Source of the DNA: Sphaerolaimus hirsutus | Taxonomy: Eukaryota > Nematoda > Chromadorea > Monhysterida > Sphaerolaimidae | Assembly (NCBI GenBank): GCA_964036195.1 | Contig: CAXIWS010000852.1 | Coordinates: forward strand, 1-64,000 | DNA length: 64,000 nucleotides | Direction: 5' to 3' | Made by a program: the position numbers and the translations under genes | Part shown: piece by piece, positions 1-12,700 of the stretch | Numbering within the stretch: position 1 is the stretch's first letter | Layout: each line of letters opens with the position of its first letter | Notes under the pieces: model-generated | The model's database searches: none | What the model was told of the DNA's origin: nothing | Seen by the model: only the letters and a program-made list of their open reading frames with translations

Positions 1-3000
1 CAAGAGTACTGGATTACACAGGGCAGACGAGTGATCTATAATGTGACAAGAACCTGCCCAACCTGTAAGAAATTGGGAGCGAAGCCGTACCAGCTTCCAC
101 CAATGCCAGATTTACCAGAAACCAGAGTTCAGAGAGCCAGACCGTTCCAGTACACGGGCTTGGATTATTTAGGACCAGTTTTGTACAAAGTGGACAAAGA
201 TCACAGGAAAATGTGGATCTGTTTGTTCACATGTATGGTGACACGTGCAGTTCACCTGGAAAGTGTGCTAGACATGACAGCACAGGAATTCCTGAACGCA
301 GTCAGGAGATTCATCGCCAGGCGTGGAAAGCCTGAGGCAGTGATTTCAGACAATGCGACGCAATTCAAATTGACAGAGAAAGTGCTCAGCACAAGCACTG
401 ACAAGGCCATCAATACTGGAAAGGAATGGTCAGAAACGGTCAAAAGTGGAGCAGTACAGACTTACTGCTCACAGCAACAAATCCAGTGGAACATGACTAC
501 TCCTATGGCACCATGGCAGGGAGGAGTCTATGAGAGAATGGTGGGCATCACCAAGAAACATTTCAAGGCAGCTGTGGGGCACAGAATGTTAACCCTGCAA
601 GAATTGTTGACACTTCTGCCAGAAGTCGAGGCAGTGATCAACAGCAGGCCAATCTCTTACATCTATGGTGATGTAAAGAGCCTCAGAGTGCTGACGCCAA
701 AAGACTTCCTGACAGGGGAAGGTCAGATTGGAGCACCACAGTTTGACGCAGACAAAGATGGAGAATTTGTGCCCAGAATGGATAACGCAGCAAAACTGCA
801 GAAATATTGGGAGACAACCCAGCAAACTTTGGATAAGTTCTGGGACTTGTGGCATCAAGAGTATATCCCAAGTTTGAGGGAAAGAACTCAGGTGACGCAC
901 AAACATGGCAGATTGACAGCGACTCAAGAACCCAAAGTGAATGAAGTTGTGCTGATTTATGAAGAGAACATGCCCAGAGGTGCATGGAGGATGGGTCGCA
1001 TCGAGCAGTTAGAGCCTAGCAAAGATGGACAAATTCGCTCAGCAAAAGTCAGAACTGCCAACAGAAATGTGGTCAGCAGACCACTTAATCAATTGTATCC
1101 ACTGGAACTCAATTCAAAGACAATGGATATCCCAGAGACGGCAGTGACAGTAAAAGTGGATTTACTGGACCCAGCAATTGTCCAGAAACACGTCAGAAAT
1201 CAGAATTCAGACAGAAATCCATTACCGGACCCTGCTCAGAGGAACTCAGCTTCGGATAGAGTTCTAAGAAGTGCAACAGGGAAAGCCACAGCAACCACCA
1301 GCAGTCTGGTGATTGGAATGCTGTGTATGGTGTTGATGCTGACAGGCATGTCAGAGTCAGCAACGCTGAGAAAAGCCGGCAAGGCTTACAGCAAAGTATT
1401 TTCCAGAACATACGTTCTAGAAACCTCGACAGTAAGGCCACCATCATTGGCAGCGCGTCATGGATTGCCGCCTTTGCCTTCAGAATGGCCACCAAAATCT
1501 GTCAGAGAAATGCAGACTTATGAGAGATTCAAGGATGCAATCAAAGATCATCCTGTGGAACAAGTGATCAGCTCACAAAGCCAGAAGTATCAGATTTGCA
1601 CCAGTGGAAGGCATGGACATGCGCTTACAGTTCCTGAAGAAGTGCAGTGCCATATCCCACCAAGGAATTTTGTCAAGGCAATGAAAGTTACACTTTACGC
1701 ACAGAGACAGATTCCACAGAAAGAAAAGGCATACAGATGCTACATCAGAATCAAAGAGATCATCACACACACCAGTTTCTGGGGAGCGAAAGGCATTACA
1801 GGCAATTTTGAGAAATACCAGCAAGTTGGCGTGGTAGCCTGTAACTATGCAAGAATTCACAAAATGTTCAGAGGAACACCTTTAGTGGAAATGGAGCCCA
1901 GAGTGTGGACAACCAATCAAACCTTGAATGTGGAATATTCATGGTGTTGCCATGACAAAGAGAATGTCGTCAGTAACTTCTACATGGAAGAAGGAACCGT
2001 GGCTTCACTTGATGGAAAGACTGTAATCAGCGACTTGCAAGATTTCAGCCAGTGCAGAGCCATGATGGGACATTGCAGAGACCACAATTATGGAATCACA
2101 GTGTGAGATACAGAGAACTTCAAGCATCAATGTGCATATGAGAGAATTGGCAGATTCAAATCAGAGATATCTGGCCAGACAATTATTGTGTCAAAATTGC
2201 AAGCAGCATACTCCCACAGCAACAAGACAAAGAGGCCAATTGGTTCAGAATGTGTTCCGGGAGACACATACTACACCGATCAAGGAGGTGTATTCATCCA
2301 GTTTGACAGAAGAGAAGATGTGCCTGTAGAATGGGCAATGCCAGGAAAGATAGTGGAGGCGAGAGAGTCGACAATCAGTGGAACACTGTATGCCAGATTG
2401 GACGACAGAAACTCCAAGTTTCAGTTCCTGCAACATGTGGTCAGAGAGATGACTCAGGCACAATTTGCGATTGTATGGCATCAGCTATGTCAACTTCGCA
2501 AGAACCAGCTGGACATGTTGACTCAGCTTTTCCGCATCGATCCAACATTGGGGTTTCGAGCCATGCTGGGAAGACAGGATGTTCATGCAGAATGGGCTGG
2601 AGAAGCAATTATGTTTTGGGAATGCAAGGAAGTGCAGCCATACATAATTTATCAGACAGGAAAAGTGGGAGAGAAATGCTACAAATACACACCAATGAGA
2701 TTGGACAAAGACGGGCCCTTGTGGTTCAAGAGCCCAGGCAGCAGAGACTTGGTGGAGAAATCACCAGAAGAGGACTGCAGCCACACCACACCGCACCTGT
2801 ACAGAAATGAGCATGGACAGTGGAAGTCTGCACATGGAATGGTGCATGTCACAGAGACGCCAATTGAAATGACATGGAAAGGACAATGGCAGGCCTTCAC
2901 GTTTGACGCGCCTCACCTGTTCACTAACATTGTCAACAGAGCAACCAATTTCATGGATGTCAGAGGCCAGATTCAAAGACTACAGAATTTGGAGCATGTG

Positions 3001-3843
3001 CAGAACCAGTTGATCGATTACACAGCAGATATGTCATTGGATCCTAGAGTGATCAGAAATTCAATAGAAGGCATTGGAGCTGGAATTGGACAGACAGCAG
3101 CAGGAATCGGCAAAGCGTATGGTCACTATATATCTGGAGTGTCAAAAGGGTACACCAACTTTATGGGAGGAATGCTGAAAGGACCCTTTCAAGTGATCAT
3201 CAACACAATCGCAATGCTGCTGGGGATCACAATCCTGATAGCCGGAATTGTAGCTGCAGGATACCTGTGGTACAATTGGAGGATTGCCACAGGGAAACCA
3301 GTGATTCCACTATGTGTATACACATGCATATGGAAATGCATAGTGTGTCCGTTCAAATGCATATGGCTATGCTTCAGAGCCGTCAGATACACTATCAAGA
3401 AATCAACTCAGAAAGAGACCAATTATCCACAAAGAAAAGTACGCAAGACAGAGTTGAGACCAGCAATCAAAAGGAGAGCCAGATCCAACTCAACACAGTC
3501 CGTCAGATTTGCCAGGAGAGCAGAAACAGAGGACAGAATGGCAAAGTCACTATCAGCATACGTTCAGCCAGATGAAAGTTCAGCTGATGAGGGACAAGTC
3601 AGAGCCAGGAACAGAGACAGTATTCACATGCCTGATATCCGCAAATTCACCTCACGCGAACGCGCAGGAAGCGACACGGGCAACTACCTGCTTCATCATC
3701 AGGCTAGGTCAGCGTTAGCGTCACCGACGACAGGACCTGCGACTACACGCATGCCTACGACTTCGCGCACGACCACGTTCACTACCGAGGCAACTGTGGA
3801 AACGCCACTCATCACTTTGGCGCCCACCACCACCAGCATGTGA
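1..3843 (+). pseudogene. pol-env: BEL/Pao pol-env polyprotein, 3' fragment, one nonsense mutation
   Basis: Frame 1 encodes, in order, the second half of the integrase zinc finger (TCPTC near codons 18-22), the integrase catalytic core with all three acidic residues in motifs TGLDYLGP, VISDNATQ and GVYERMV, and a DUF5641-type integrase C-terminal domain. An envelope-like region follows, with a hydrophobic leader around 1300-1370, a membrane segment around 3190-3270 and a Cys-rich stretch just after it. At 2104-2106 a TGA replaces the TGG (Trp) of the intact copy. Downstream the same frame continues to the stop at 3841-3843, so this is a point nonsense mutation and not a frameshift. Otherwise it differs from the intact copy by only scattered substitutions. 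The stop would remove the C-terminal ~580 residues of the envelope-like part, including its membrane anchor. Confidence 0.93.
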
Positions 3844-3885
3844 CGTTGCTGCAACAACGGGATGCAGCAACTCTTCCGCCCGGAG

Positions 3886-5201
3886 TGTGCTGACCGTGGC
3901 AAAATGGATGGATAAAGAAATACAGAGAATTGATAATTAGGCTCATATTCGCAAATTTATTTATTTGCACTATTTTACTTTTCATGCACTATATTTATTT
4001 ACCACACAAAATATCAAATTATATTTCCTACACTATATTATTTATCCATGGAGAATATTTAATTAGGAAAGTGTATTGTAAGTTATTGATATGTTTATGT
4101 GAAATATTTAGGTTAAAAAGTCGAATAAGTTATTATTAGGTGTATTAATATGAAATTAGGCTCATTCAACTCGCCATAATTTTCTGATCATTATTATATA
4201 TACATTTACATGGTTTACTTGTAAGTTGATAAAGTCAAATCTTGTAAATATTTATGTGCTACATATTTACTTAGGCCAGCGTCCTAATAGAGAAATAGTG
4301 CCCTGTGTGCAACTAGCATTTACTGTACGTATTTATGAAGCCCTTCGCGTAGGCATAATTATTATAACCCTGCTCACAAGTTATATTATACTTACTTTGA
4401 CATTATGGTAAATACCCTGCTCAAATTATACCAAAGAATATATTACAAACCCTGCTCAAATATTATACCCATTTACTTGAATAAGTTCCAATTTATCCAT
4501 TATGAAATATACGTTTCCAGGAAGTGATTATTATTATTATATCGAATATACCCTACTCTATTTACGTCATTAGGAACATTTGCACTACTATTTACAGTTT
4601 TCAAACCCTATTATATTAGTCCCAATGTGCGTCAAGGTTTTCTGACAAATTGAACCAAATTAGTAAATCGGCCGAGTTTACTTTGCGCCTCTCAAGATTA
4701 ATAGTTTTTCTATTAGCCCAATTTGTACCTGGTATTTCTTTACCATAATTGTTTGAATGTATGCACGCGCAGTATAAGGCAACTGTTTCGGCTAGATGTG
4801 TTTATTTGTTGCATTTATGACTTATTTGTGTATTTGTATTAGGAAATTACTGTAGCTGTTTTTCTATACATGATTTCCGTGTCTTAGCTACTTTGGAAGT
4901 TTTTACTTCAGTCTGCGGACCCCAAGCTTCTGAACGAAAATAAGCTAGCGATAGAAACTTCGACTAGGAAGCTCGCTAGGCTTTGCGCTTTTATATTTGG
5001 CTGTATCTGATCAAATAAAGTACCTGAAACAATTTCGAACCCCTTTCAACACGCAACCACGAAATAAACTCAACTTGGCTGTCGACAAGTGGACGTTCGG
5101 CTACAACGGGAAATCAACCACTCTAAAGGCCGTTACTCACTACGGTCTTGGAGTTGCCGGATTCAGTGGTAGAAGACGCTGACTTCGGTGGCTTCATCAC
5201 A
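3886..5201 (+). repeat. 3' LTR of BEL copy 1
   Basis: The 1316-bp repeat begins TGTGCTGACC and ends CATCACA, matching the LTRs of the intact element (1305 bp) and the solo LTR (1293 bp) with scattered substitutions and small indels. It starts 42 bp after the end of the env-like frame. The right border is exact: minisatellite sequence starts at 5202. Confidence 0.93.
5014..5019 (+). terminator. AATAAA polyadenylation signal in LTR
   Basis: AATAAA lies in the context CAAATAAAGTACCTG within the last ~190 bp of the LTR. It is conserved at the matching place in the solo LTR (9603-9608) and both LTRs of the intact element. Position and conservation suit the signal for retroelement transcript 3' ends. 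Its use is inferred. Confidence 0.55.
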
Positions 5202-8200
5202 TTGACTATGGAAATTTGACTGTGGAAATTGACTGTGGAAATCTGACTATGGAAATCTGACTGTGGAAATCTGACTGTGGAAATCTGACTGTGGATCTCT
5301 GACTGTGGATCTCTGACTGTGGAAATCTGACTATGGAAATCTGACTATGGAAATTTGACTGTGGAAATTGAGCGTGGAAATCTGACTGTGGAAATCTGAC
5401 TGTGGAAATTGACTGTGGAAATCTGACTGTGGAAATCTGACTGTGGAAATCTGACTGTGGAAATCTGACTGTGGATCTCTGACTGTGGAAATCTGACTGT
5501 GGAAATCTGACTGTGGATCTCTGACTGTGGAAATCTGAATATGGAAATCTGACTGTGGAAATCTGACTATGGAAATTTGACTGTGGAAATTGACTGTGGA
5601 AATCTGACTATGGAAATCTGACTGTGGAAATCTGACTGTGGAAATCTGACTGTGGATCTCTGACTGTGGAAATCTGAATATGGAAATCTGACTGTGGAAA
5701 TCTGACTATGGAAATTTGACTGTGGAAATTGAGCGTGGAAATCTGACTGTGGAAATCTGACTGTGGAAATTGACTGTGGAAATCTGACTGTGGAAATCTG
5801 ACTATGGAAATCTGACTGTGGAAATCTGACTGTGGAAATCTGACTGTGGATCTCTGACTGTGGAAATCTGACTATGGAAGTCTGACTGTGGAAACTTGAC
5901 TATGGAAATTTGACTGTGGAAATTGACTGTGGAAATCTGACTATGGAAATTTGACTGTGGAAATCTGACTGTGGAAATCTGACTGTGGAAATCTGACTGT
6001 GGATCTCTGACTGTGGAAATCTGACTTTGGAAATCTGACTATGGAAATTTGACTGTGGAAATTGAGCGTGGAAATCTGACTGTGGAAATCTGACTGTGGA
6101 AATTGACTGTGGAAATCTGACTGTGGAAATCTGACTGTGGAAATCTGACTATGGATATTTGACTGTGGAAATTGAGCGTGGAAATCTGACTGTGGAAATC
6201 TGACTGTGGAAATTGACTGTGGAAATCTGACTGTGGAAATCTGACTATGGAAATCTGACTGTGGAAACTTGACTATGGAAATTTGACTGTGGAAATTGAC
6301 TGTGGAAATCTGACTATGGAAATCTGACTGTGGAAATCTGACTGTGGAAATCTGACTGTGGAAATCTGACTGTGGAAACTTGACTATGGAAATTTGACTG
6401 TGGAAATTGACTGTGGAAATCTGACTATGGAAATTTGACTATGGAAATCTGACTATGGAAATTTTACTGTGGAAATCTGACTGTGGAAATCTGACTATGG
6501 AAATCTGACTATGGAAATTTGACTGTGGAAATCTGACTGTGGAAATCTGACTATGGAAATCTGACTATGGAAATTTGACTGTGGAAATTGAGTGTGGAAA
6601 TCTGACTGTGGAAATCTGACTGTGGAAATTGACTGTGGAAATCTGACTATGGAAATCTGACTATGGAAATTTGACTGTGGAAATTGAGCGTGTAAATCTG
6701 ACTGTGGAAATCTGACTGTGGAAATCTGACTGTGGAAATCTGACTATGGAAATCTGACTATGGAAATTTGACTGTGGAAATTGAGCGTGAAAATCTGACT
6801 GTGGAAATCTGACTGTCAAAATTGACTGTGGAAATCTGACTATGGAAATCTGACTATGGAAATTTGACTGTGGAAATTGAGCGTGGAAATCTGACTGTGG
6901 AAATCTGACTGTGGAAATTGACGGTGGAAATCTGACTATGGAAATCTGACTATGGAAATTTGACTGTGGAAATCTGACTGTGGAAATCTGACTGTGGAAA
7001 TCTGACTATGGAAATCTGACTGTGGAAATCTGACTGTGGAAATCTGACTGTGGAAACTTGACTATGGAAATTTGACTGTGGAAATTGACTGTGGAAATCT
7101 GACTATGGAAATTTGACTATGGAAATCTGACTATGGAAATTTGACTGTGGAAATCTGACTGTGGAAATCTGACTATGGAAATCTGACTATGGAAATTTGA
7201 CTGTGGAAATCTGACTGTGGAAATCTGACTGTGGAAATCTGACTGTGGAAACTTGACTATGGAAATTTGACTGTGGAAATTGACTGTGGAAATCTGACTA
7301 TGGAAATTTGACTATGGAAATCTGACTATGGAAATTTTACTGTGGAAATCTGACTGTGGAAATCTGACTATGGAAATCTGACTATGGAAATTTGACTGTG
7401 GAAATCTGACTGTGGAAATCTGACTATGGAAATCTGACTATGGAAATTTGACTGTGGAAATTGAGTGTGGAAATCTGACTGTGGAAATCTGACTGTGGAA
7501 ATTGACTGTGGAAATCTGACTATGGAAATCTGACTATGGAAATTTGACTGTGGAAATTGAGCGTGTAAATCTGACTGTGGAAATCTGACTGTGGAAATCT
7601 GACTGTGGAAATCTGACTATGGAAATCTGACTATGGAAATTTGACTGTGGAAATTGAGCGTGAAAATCTGACTGTGGAAATCTGACTGTCAAAATTGACT
7701 GTGGAAATCTGACTATGGAAATCTGACTATGGAAATTTGACTGTGGAAATTGAGCGTGGAAATCTGACTGTGGAAATCTGACTGTGGAAATTGACGGTGG
7801 AAATCTGACTATGGAAATCTGACTATGGAAATTTGACTGTGGAAATCTGACTGTGGAAATCTGACTGTGGAAATCTGACTATGGAAATCTGACTGTGGAA
7901 ATCTGACTGTGGAAATCTGACTGTGGAAACTTGACTATGGAAATTTGACTGTGGAAATTGACTGTGGAAATCTGACTATGGAAATTTGACTATGGAAATC
8001 TGACTATGGAAATTTGACTGTGGAAATCTGACTGTGGAAATCTGACTATGGAAATCTGACTATGGAAATTTGACTGTGGAAATCTGACTGTGGAAATCTG
8101 ACTATGGAAATCTGACTATGGAAATTTGACTGTGGAAATTGAGTGTGGAAATCTGACTGTGGAAATCTGACTGTGGAAATTGACTGTGGAAATCTGACTA

Positions 8201-8499
8201 TGGAAATCTGACTATGGAAATTTGACTGTGGAAATTGAGCGTGTAAATCTGACTGTGGAAATCTGACTGTGGAAATCTGACTGTGGAAATCTGACTATGG
8301 AAATCTGACTATGGAAATTTGACTGTGGAAATTGAGCGTGAAAATCTGACTGTGGAAATCTGACTGTCGAAATTGACTGTGGAAATCTGACTATGGAAAT
8401 CTGACTATGGAAATTTGACTGTGGAAATTGAGCGTGGAAATCTGACTGTGGAAATCTGACTGTGGAAATTGACGGTGGAAATCTGACTATGGAAATCTG
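5202..8499 (+). repeat. 14-bp minisatellite array, left block
   Basis: This is an uninterrupted tandem array of CTGACTGTGGAAAT and close variants (CTGACTATGGAAAT, TTGACTGTGGAAA, GAGCGTGGAAAT, GTGGATCT). The variants occur in recurring orders, giving higher-order repeats. There is no open frame, because every unit contains TGA. The array stops at the solo LTR and resumes behind it, so the two blocks were one array. Confidence 0.97.
6375..8120 (+). repeat. 873-bp higher-order repeat in the minisatellite (two copies)
   Basis: Rare variant units recur exactly 873 bp apart: GAAACTT at 6375/7248 and 7053/7926, GAGTGTGG at 6590/7463, ATTTTACTG at 6461/7334, GAGCGTGTAAA at 6686/7559, GTCAAAATTG at 6815/7688 and GACGGTGG at 6920/7793. 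This shows duplication of blocks of about 62 units. A further partial repeat follows at an offset of 678 bp (7463/8141, 7559/8237). Confidence 0.9.
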
Positions 8500-9792
8500 T
8501 GTGCTGACCGTGGCAAAATGGATGGATAAAGAAATACAGAGAATTGATAATTAGGCTCATATTTGCACATTTACTTATTTGCACTAATTTACAATTTATG
8601 CACTATATTAATTTACCACGCAAATTGTATTTCCTGCACTATATTATTTACCCATGGAGAATATTCGATTAGGAAAGTGTTCTATAAGTTATTGATAGGT
8701 TTATGTGGAATGTTTAGGTTAAAAGGTCAAATATGTTATTATTAGGTGTATTAATATAAAATTAGGCTCATTCAACTCGCCGTAATTTTCTGATCATGAT
8801 TATACATACATTTGCATAGTTTACTTGCAGTTTACAAAAGTCAAATCTTGTAAATATTTACGTGCTGCGTAATTATCTAGGCCAGCGTCCTAATAGAGAA
8901 ATGGTGCCCTGCGTGCAACTAGCATTTACTTTACAAAGCCCTTCGCATAGGCATAATTGTTTAACCCTGTCCACAACTTATATTTATATTTACTTAATAA
9001 TTATAATACTTTGCTCAAGCTGAATATATTATAGACCCTGCTCAATTAATATACCCATTTACCTCTAATAAGTCCCAATTTGCCAATTATGAAATATACG
9101 TTTCCAGGAAGTGATTATTATTATTATATCGAATATACCCTGCTCTATTTATGTCATTAGGAACATTTACACTACTATTTACAGTTTCAAACCCTATTTT
9201 ATTAGTTCCAATGTGCGTCAATGTTTTCTGACAAATTGGAACAAATTAGTAAATCGGCCGAGTTTGCCGACTTCGCGCCTCTCAAGATTAATAGTTTTCT
9301 ATTAACCCAATTTGTACTTGGTATTTCTTTACCATAATTGTTTGAATGTATGCACGCGCGGTATAAGGCAACTGTTTCGGCTAGATGTGTTTATTTGTTG
9401 CATTCATGTCTTATTTGTGCATTTGTATTAGGAAATTACTGTAACTGTTTTTCTATACATGATTTCCGTGTCTTAGCTACTTTGGAAGTTTTTACTTCAG
9501 TCTGCGGACCCCAAGCTACTGAACGAAAATAAGCTAGCGATAGAACTTTGACTAGGAAGCTCGCTAGGCTTTGCGCTTTTGTAACACGCTGTATCTGATC
9601 GAAATAAAGTACCTGAAACAATTCGAACCCCCTTTTTCAACACGCAACTACGAAATAAATTCAACCTGGCTGTCGACAAGTGAACGTTCGGCAACAACGG
9701 GAAATCAACCACTCTAAAGGCCGTTTCTCACTACGGTCTTGAAGCAGCCGGATTCGGTGGTAGAAGACGCTGACTTCGGTGGCTTCATCACA
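8500..9792 (+). mobile_element. Solo LTR of the BEL/Pao family with 5-bp target duplication
   Basis: A 1293-bp LTR (TGTGCTGACC...CATCACA) stands alone inside the minisatellite. It is flanked by a perfect duplication, ATCTG, at 8495-8499 and 9793-9797. Removing the LTR and one duplication restores the minisatellite register (GGAAATCTGACTATGG). The matching duplication shows that one insertion later collapsed by recombination between its own two LTRs. The orientation is the same as BEL copy 1. Confidence 0.95.
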
Positions 9793-12700
9793 ATCTGACT
9801 ATGGAAATTTGACTGTGGAAATCTGACTGTGGAAATCTGACTGTGGAAATCTGACTATGGAAATCTGACTGTGGAAATCTGACTGTGGAAATCTGACTAT
9901 GGAAATCTGACTATGGAAATTTGACTGTGGAAATCTGACTGTGGAAATCTGACTATGGAAATCTGACTATGGAAATCTGACTGTGGAAATCTGACTATGG
10001 AAATTTGACTGTGGAAATTGAGTGTGGAAATCTGACTATGGAAATCTGACTGTGGAAATCTGACTATGGAAATTTGACTGTGGAAATTGAGCGTGGAAAT
10101 CTGACTGTGGAAATCTGACTGTGGAAATTGACTGTGGAAATCTGACTGTGGAAATCTGACTGTGGAAATCTGACTATGGAAATTTGACTGTGGAAATTGA
10201 GCGTGGAAATCTGACTGTGGAAATCTGACTGTGGAAATTGACTGTGGAAATCTGACTGTGGAAATCTGACTATGGAAATCTGACTGTGGAAACTTGACTA
10301 TGGAAATTTGACTGTGGAAATTGACTGTGGAAATCTGACTGTGGAAATCTGACTATGGAAATCTGACTATGGAAATTTGACTGTGGAAATTGAGCGTGAA
10401 AATCTGACTGTGGAAATCTGACTGTCGAAATTGACTGTGGAAATCTGACTATGGAAATCTGACTATGGAAATTTGACTGTGGAAATTGAGCGTGGAAATC
10501 TGACTGTGGAAATCTGACTGTGGAAATCTGACTGTGGAAATCTGACTATGGAAATCTGACTATGGAAATCTGACTATGGAAATTTGACTGTGGAAATTTG
10601 ACTGTGGAAATTGAGCGTGTAAATCTGACTGTGGAAATCTGACTGTGGGAATCTGACTGTGGAAATCTGACTGTGGAAATCTGACTATGAAAATCTGACT
10701 ATGGAAATTTGACTGTGGAAATTGAGCGTGGAAATCTGACTGTGGAAATCTGACTGTGGAAATTGACGGTGGAAATCTGACTATGGAAATCTGACTATGG
10801 AAATTTGATTGTGGAAATTGAGCGTGGAAATCTGACTGTGGAAATCTGACTGTGGAAATCTGACTATGGAAATCTGACTATGGAAATTTGACTGTGGAAA
10901 TTGAGTGTGGAAATCTGACTGTGGAAATCTGACTGTGGAAATTGACTGTGGAAATCTGACTATGGAAATCTGACTATGGAAATTTGACTGTGGAAATTGA
11001 GCGTGTAAATCTGACTGTGGAAATCTGACTGTGGAAATCTGACTGTGGAAATCTGACTATGGAAATCTGACTATGGAAATTTGACTGTGGAAATTGAGCG
11101 TGAAAATCTGACTGTGGAAATCTGACTGTCGAAATTGACTGTGGAAATCTGACTATGGAAATCTGACTATGGAAACTTGACTGTGGAAATTGAGCGTGGA
11201 AATCTGACTGTGGAAATCTGACTGTGGAAATCTGACTGTGGAAATCTGACTATGGAAATCTGACTATGGAAATCTGACTATGGAAATTTGACTGTGGAAA
11301 TTTGACTGTGGAAATTGAGCGTGTAAATCTGACTGTGGAAATCTGACTGTGGGAATCTGACTGTGGAAATCTGACTGTGGAAATCTGACTATGAAAATCT
11401 GACTATGGAAATTTGACTGTGGAAATTGAGCGTGGAAATCTGACTGTGGAAATCTGACTGTGGAAATTGACTGTGGAAATCTGACTATGGAAATCTGACT
11501 ATGGAAATTTGACTGTGGAAATTGAGCGTGGAAATCTGACTGTGGAAATCTGACTGTGGAAATTGACTGTGGGAATCTGACTATGAAAATCTGACTGTGG
11601 AAATCTGACTATGGAAATTTGACTGTGGAAATTGACTGTGGAAATCTGACTATGGAAATCTGACTGTGGAAATTGAGCGTGGAAATCTGACTGTGGAAAT
11701 CTGACTGTGGAAATCTGACTGTGGAAATCTGACTATGGAAATCTGACTATGGAAATTTGACTGTGGAAATTGAGTGTGGAAATCTGACTATGGAAATCTG
11801 ACTGTGGAAATCTGACTATGGAAATTTGATAGTGGAAATTGAGCGTGGAAATCTGACTGTGGAAATCTGACTATGGAAATTTGATAGTGGAAATTGAGCG
11901 TGGAAATCTGACTGTGGAAATCTGACTGTGGAAATTGACTGTGGAAATCTGACTGTGGAAATCTGACTATGGAAATCTGACTGTGGAAACTTGACTATGG
12001 AAATTTGACTGTGGAAATTAACTGTGGAAATCTGAATATGGAAATCTGACTGTAGAAATCTGACTGTGGAAATCTGACTGTGGAAATCTGACTGTGGATC
12101 TCTGACTGTGGAAATCTGACTATGGAAATTTGACTGTGGAAATTGAGTGTGGAAATCTGACTATGGAAATCTGACTGTGGAAATCTGACTATGGAAATTT
12201 GACTGTGGAAATTGAGCGTGGAAATCTGACTGTGGAAATCTGACTGTGGAAATTGACTGTGGAAATCTGACTGTGGAAATCTGACTATGGAAATCTGACT
12301 GTGGAAACTTGACTATGGAAATTTGACTGTGGAAATTGACTGTGGAAATCTGACTGTGGAAATCTGACTATGGAAATCTGACTATGGAAATTTGACTGTG
12401 GAAATTGAGCGTGAAAATCTGACTGTGGAAATCTGACTGTCGAAATTGACTGTGGAAATCTGACTATGGAAATCTGACTATGGAAATTTGACTGTGGAAA
12501 TTGAGCGTGGAAATCTGACTGTGGAAATCTGACTGTGGAAATCTGACTGTGGAAATCTGACTATGGAAATCTGACTATGGAAATCTGACTATGGAAATTT
12601 GACTGTGGAAATTTGACTGTGGAAATTGAGCGTGTAAATCTGACTGTGGAAATCTGACTGTGGGAATCTGACTGTGGAAATCTGACTGTGGAAATCTGAC

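Larger units (their letters stand above)
1..5201 (+). mobile_element. BEL/Pao LTR retrotransposon, 3' part (copy 1), cut by window edge
   Basis: The reading frame is open from base 1 and enters in the integrase zinc-binding region, so the 5' LTR, gag, protease, RT and RNase H lie outside the window. What remains is integrase, the integrase C-terminal domain, an envelope-like region and a 3' LTR. The translated sequence is nearly identical to the full-length copy on the opposite strand (26971-39556), so both belong to one family. One in-frame stop at 2104-2106 breaks the frame. The right end abuts the 14-bp minisatellite directly, so this copy probably also inserted into that array. The expected duplication partner of the right flank (TTGAC) lies outside the window. 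Confidence 0.93.
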
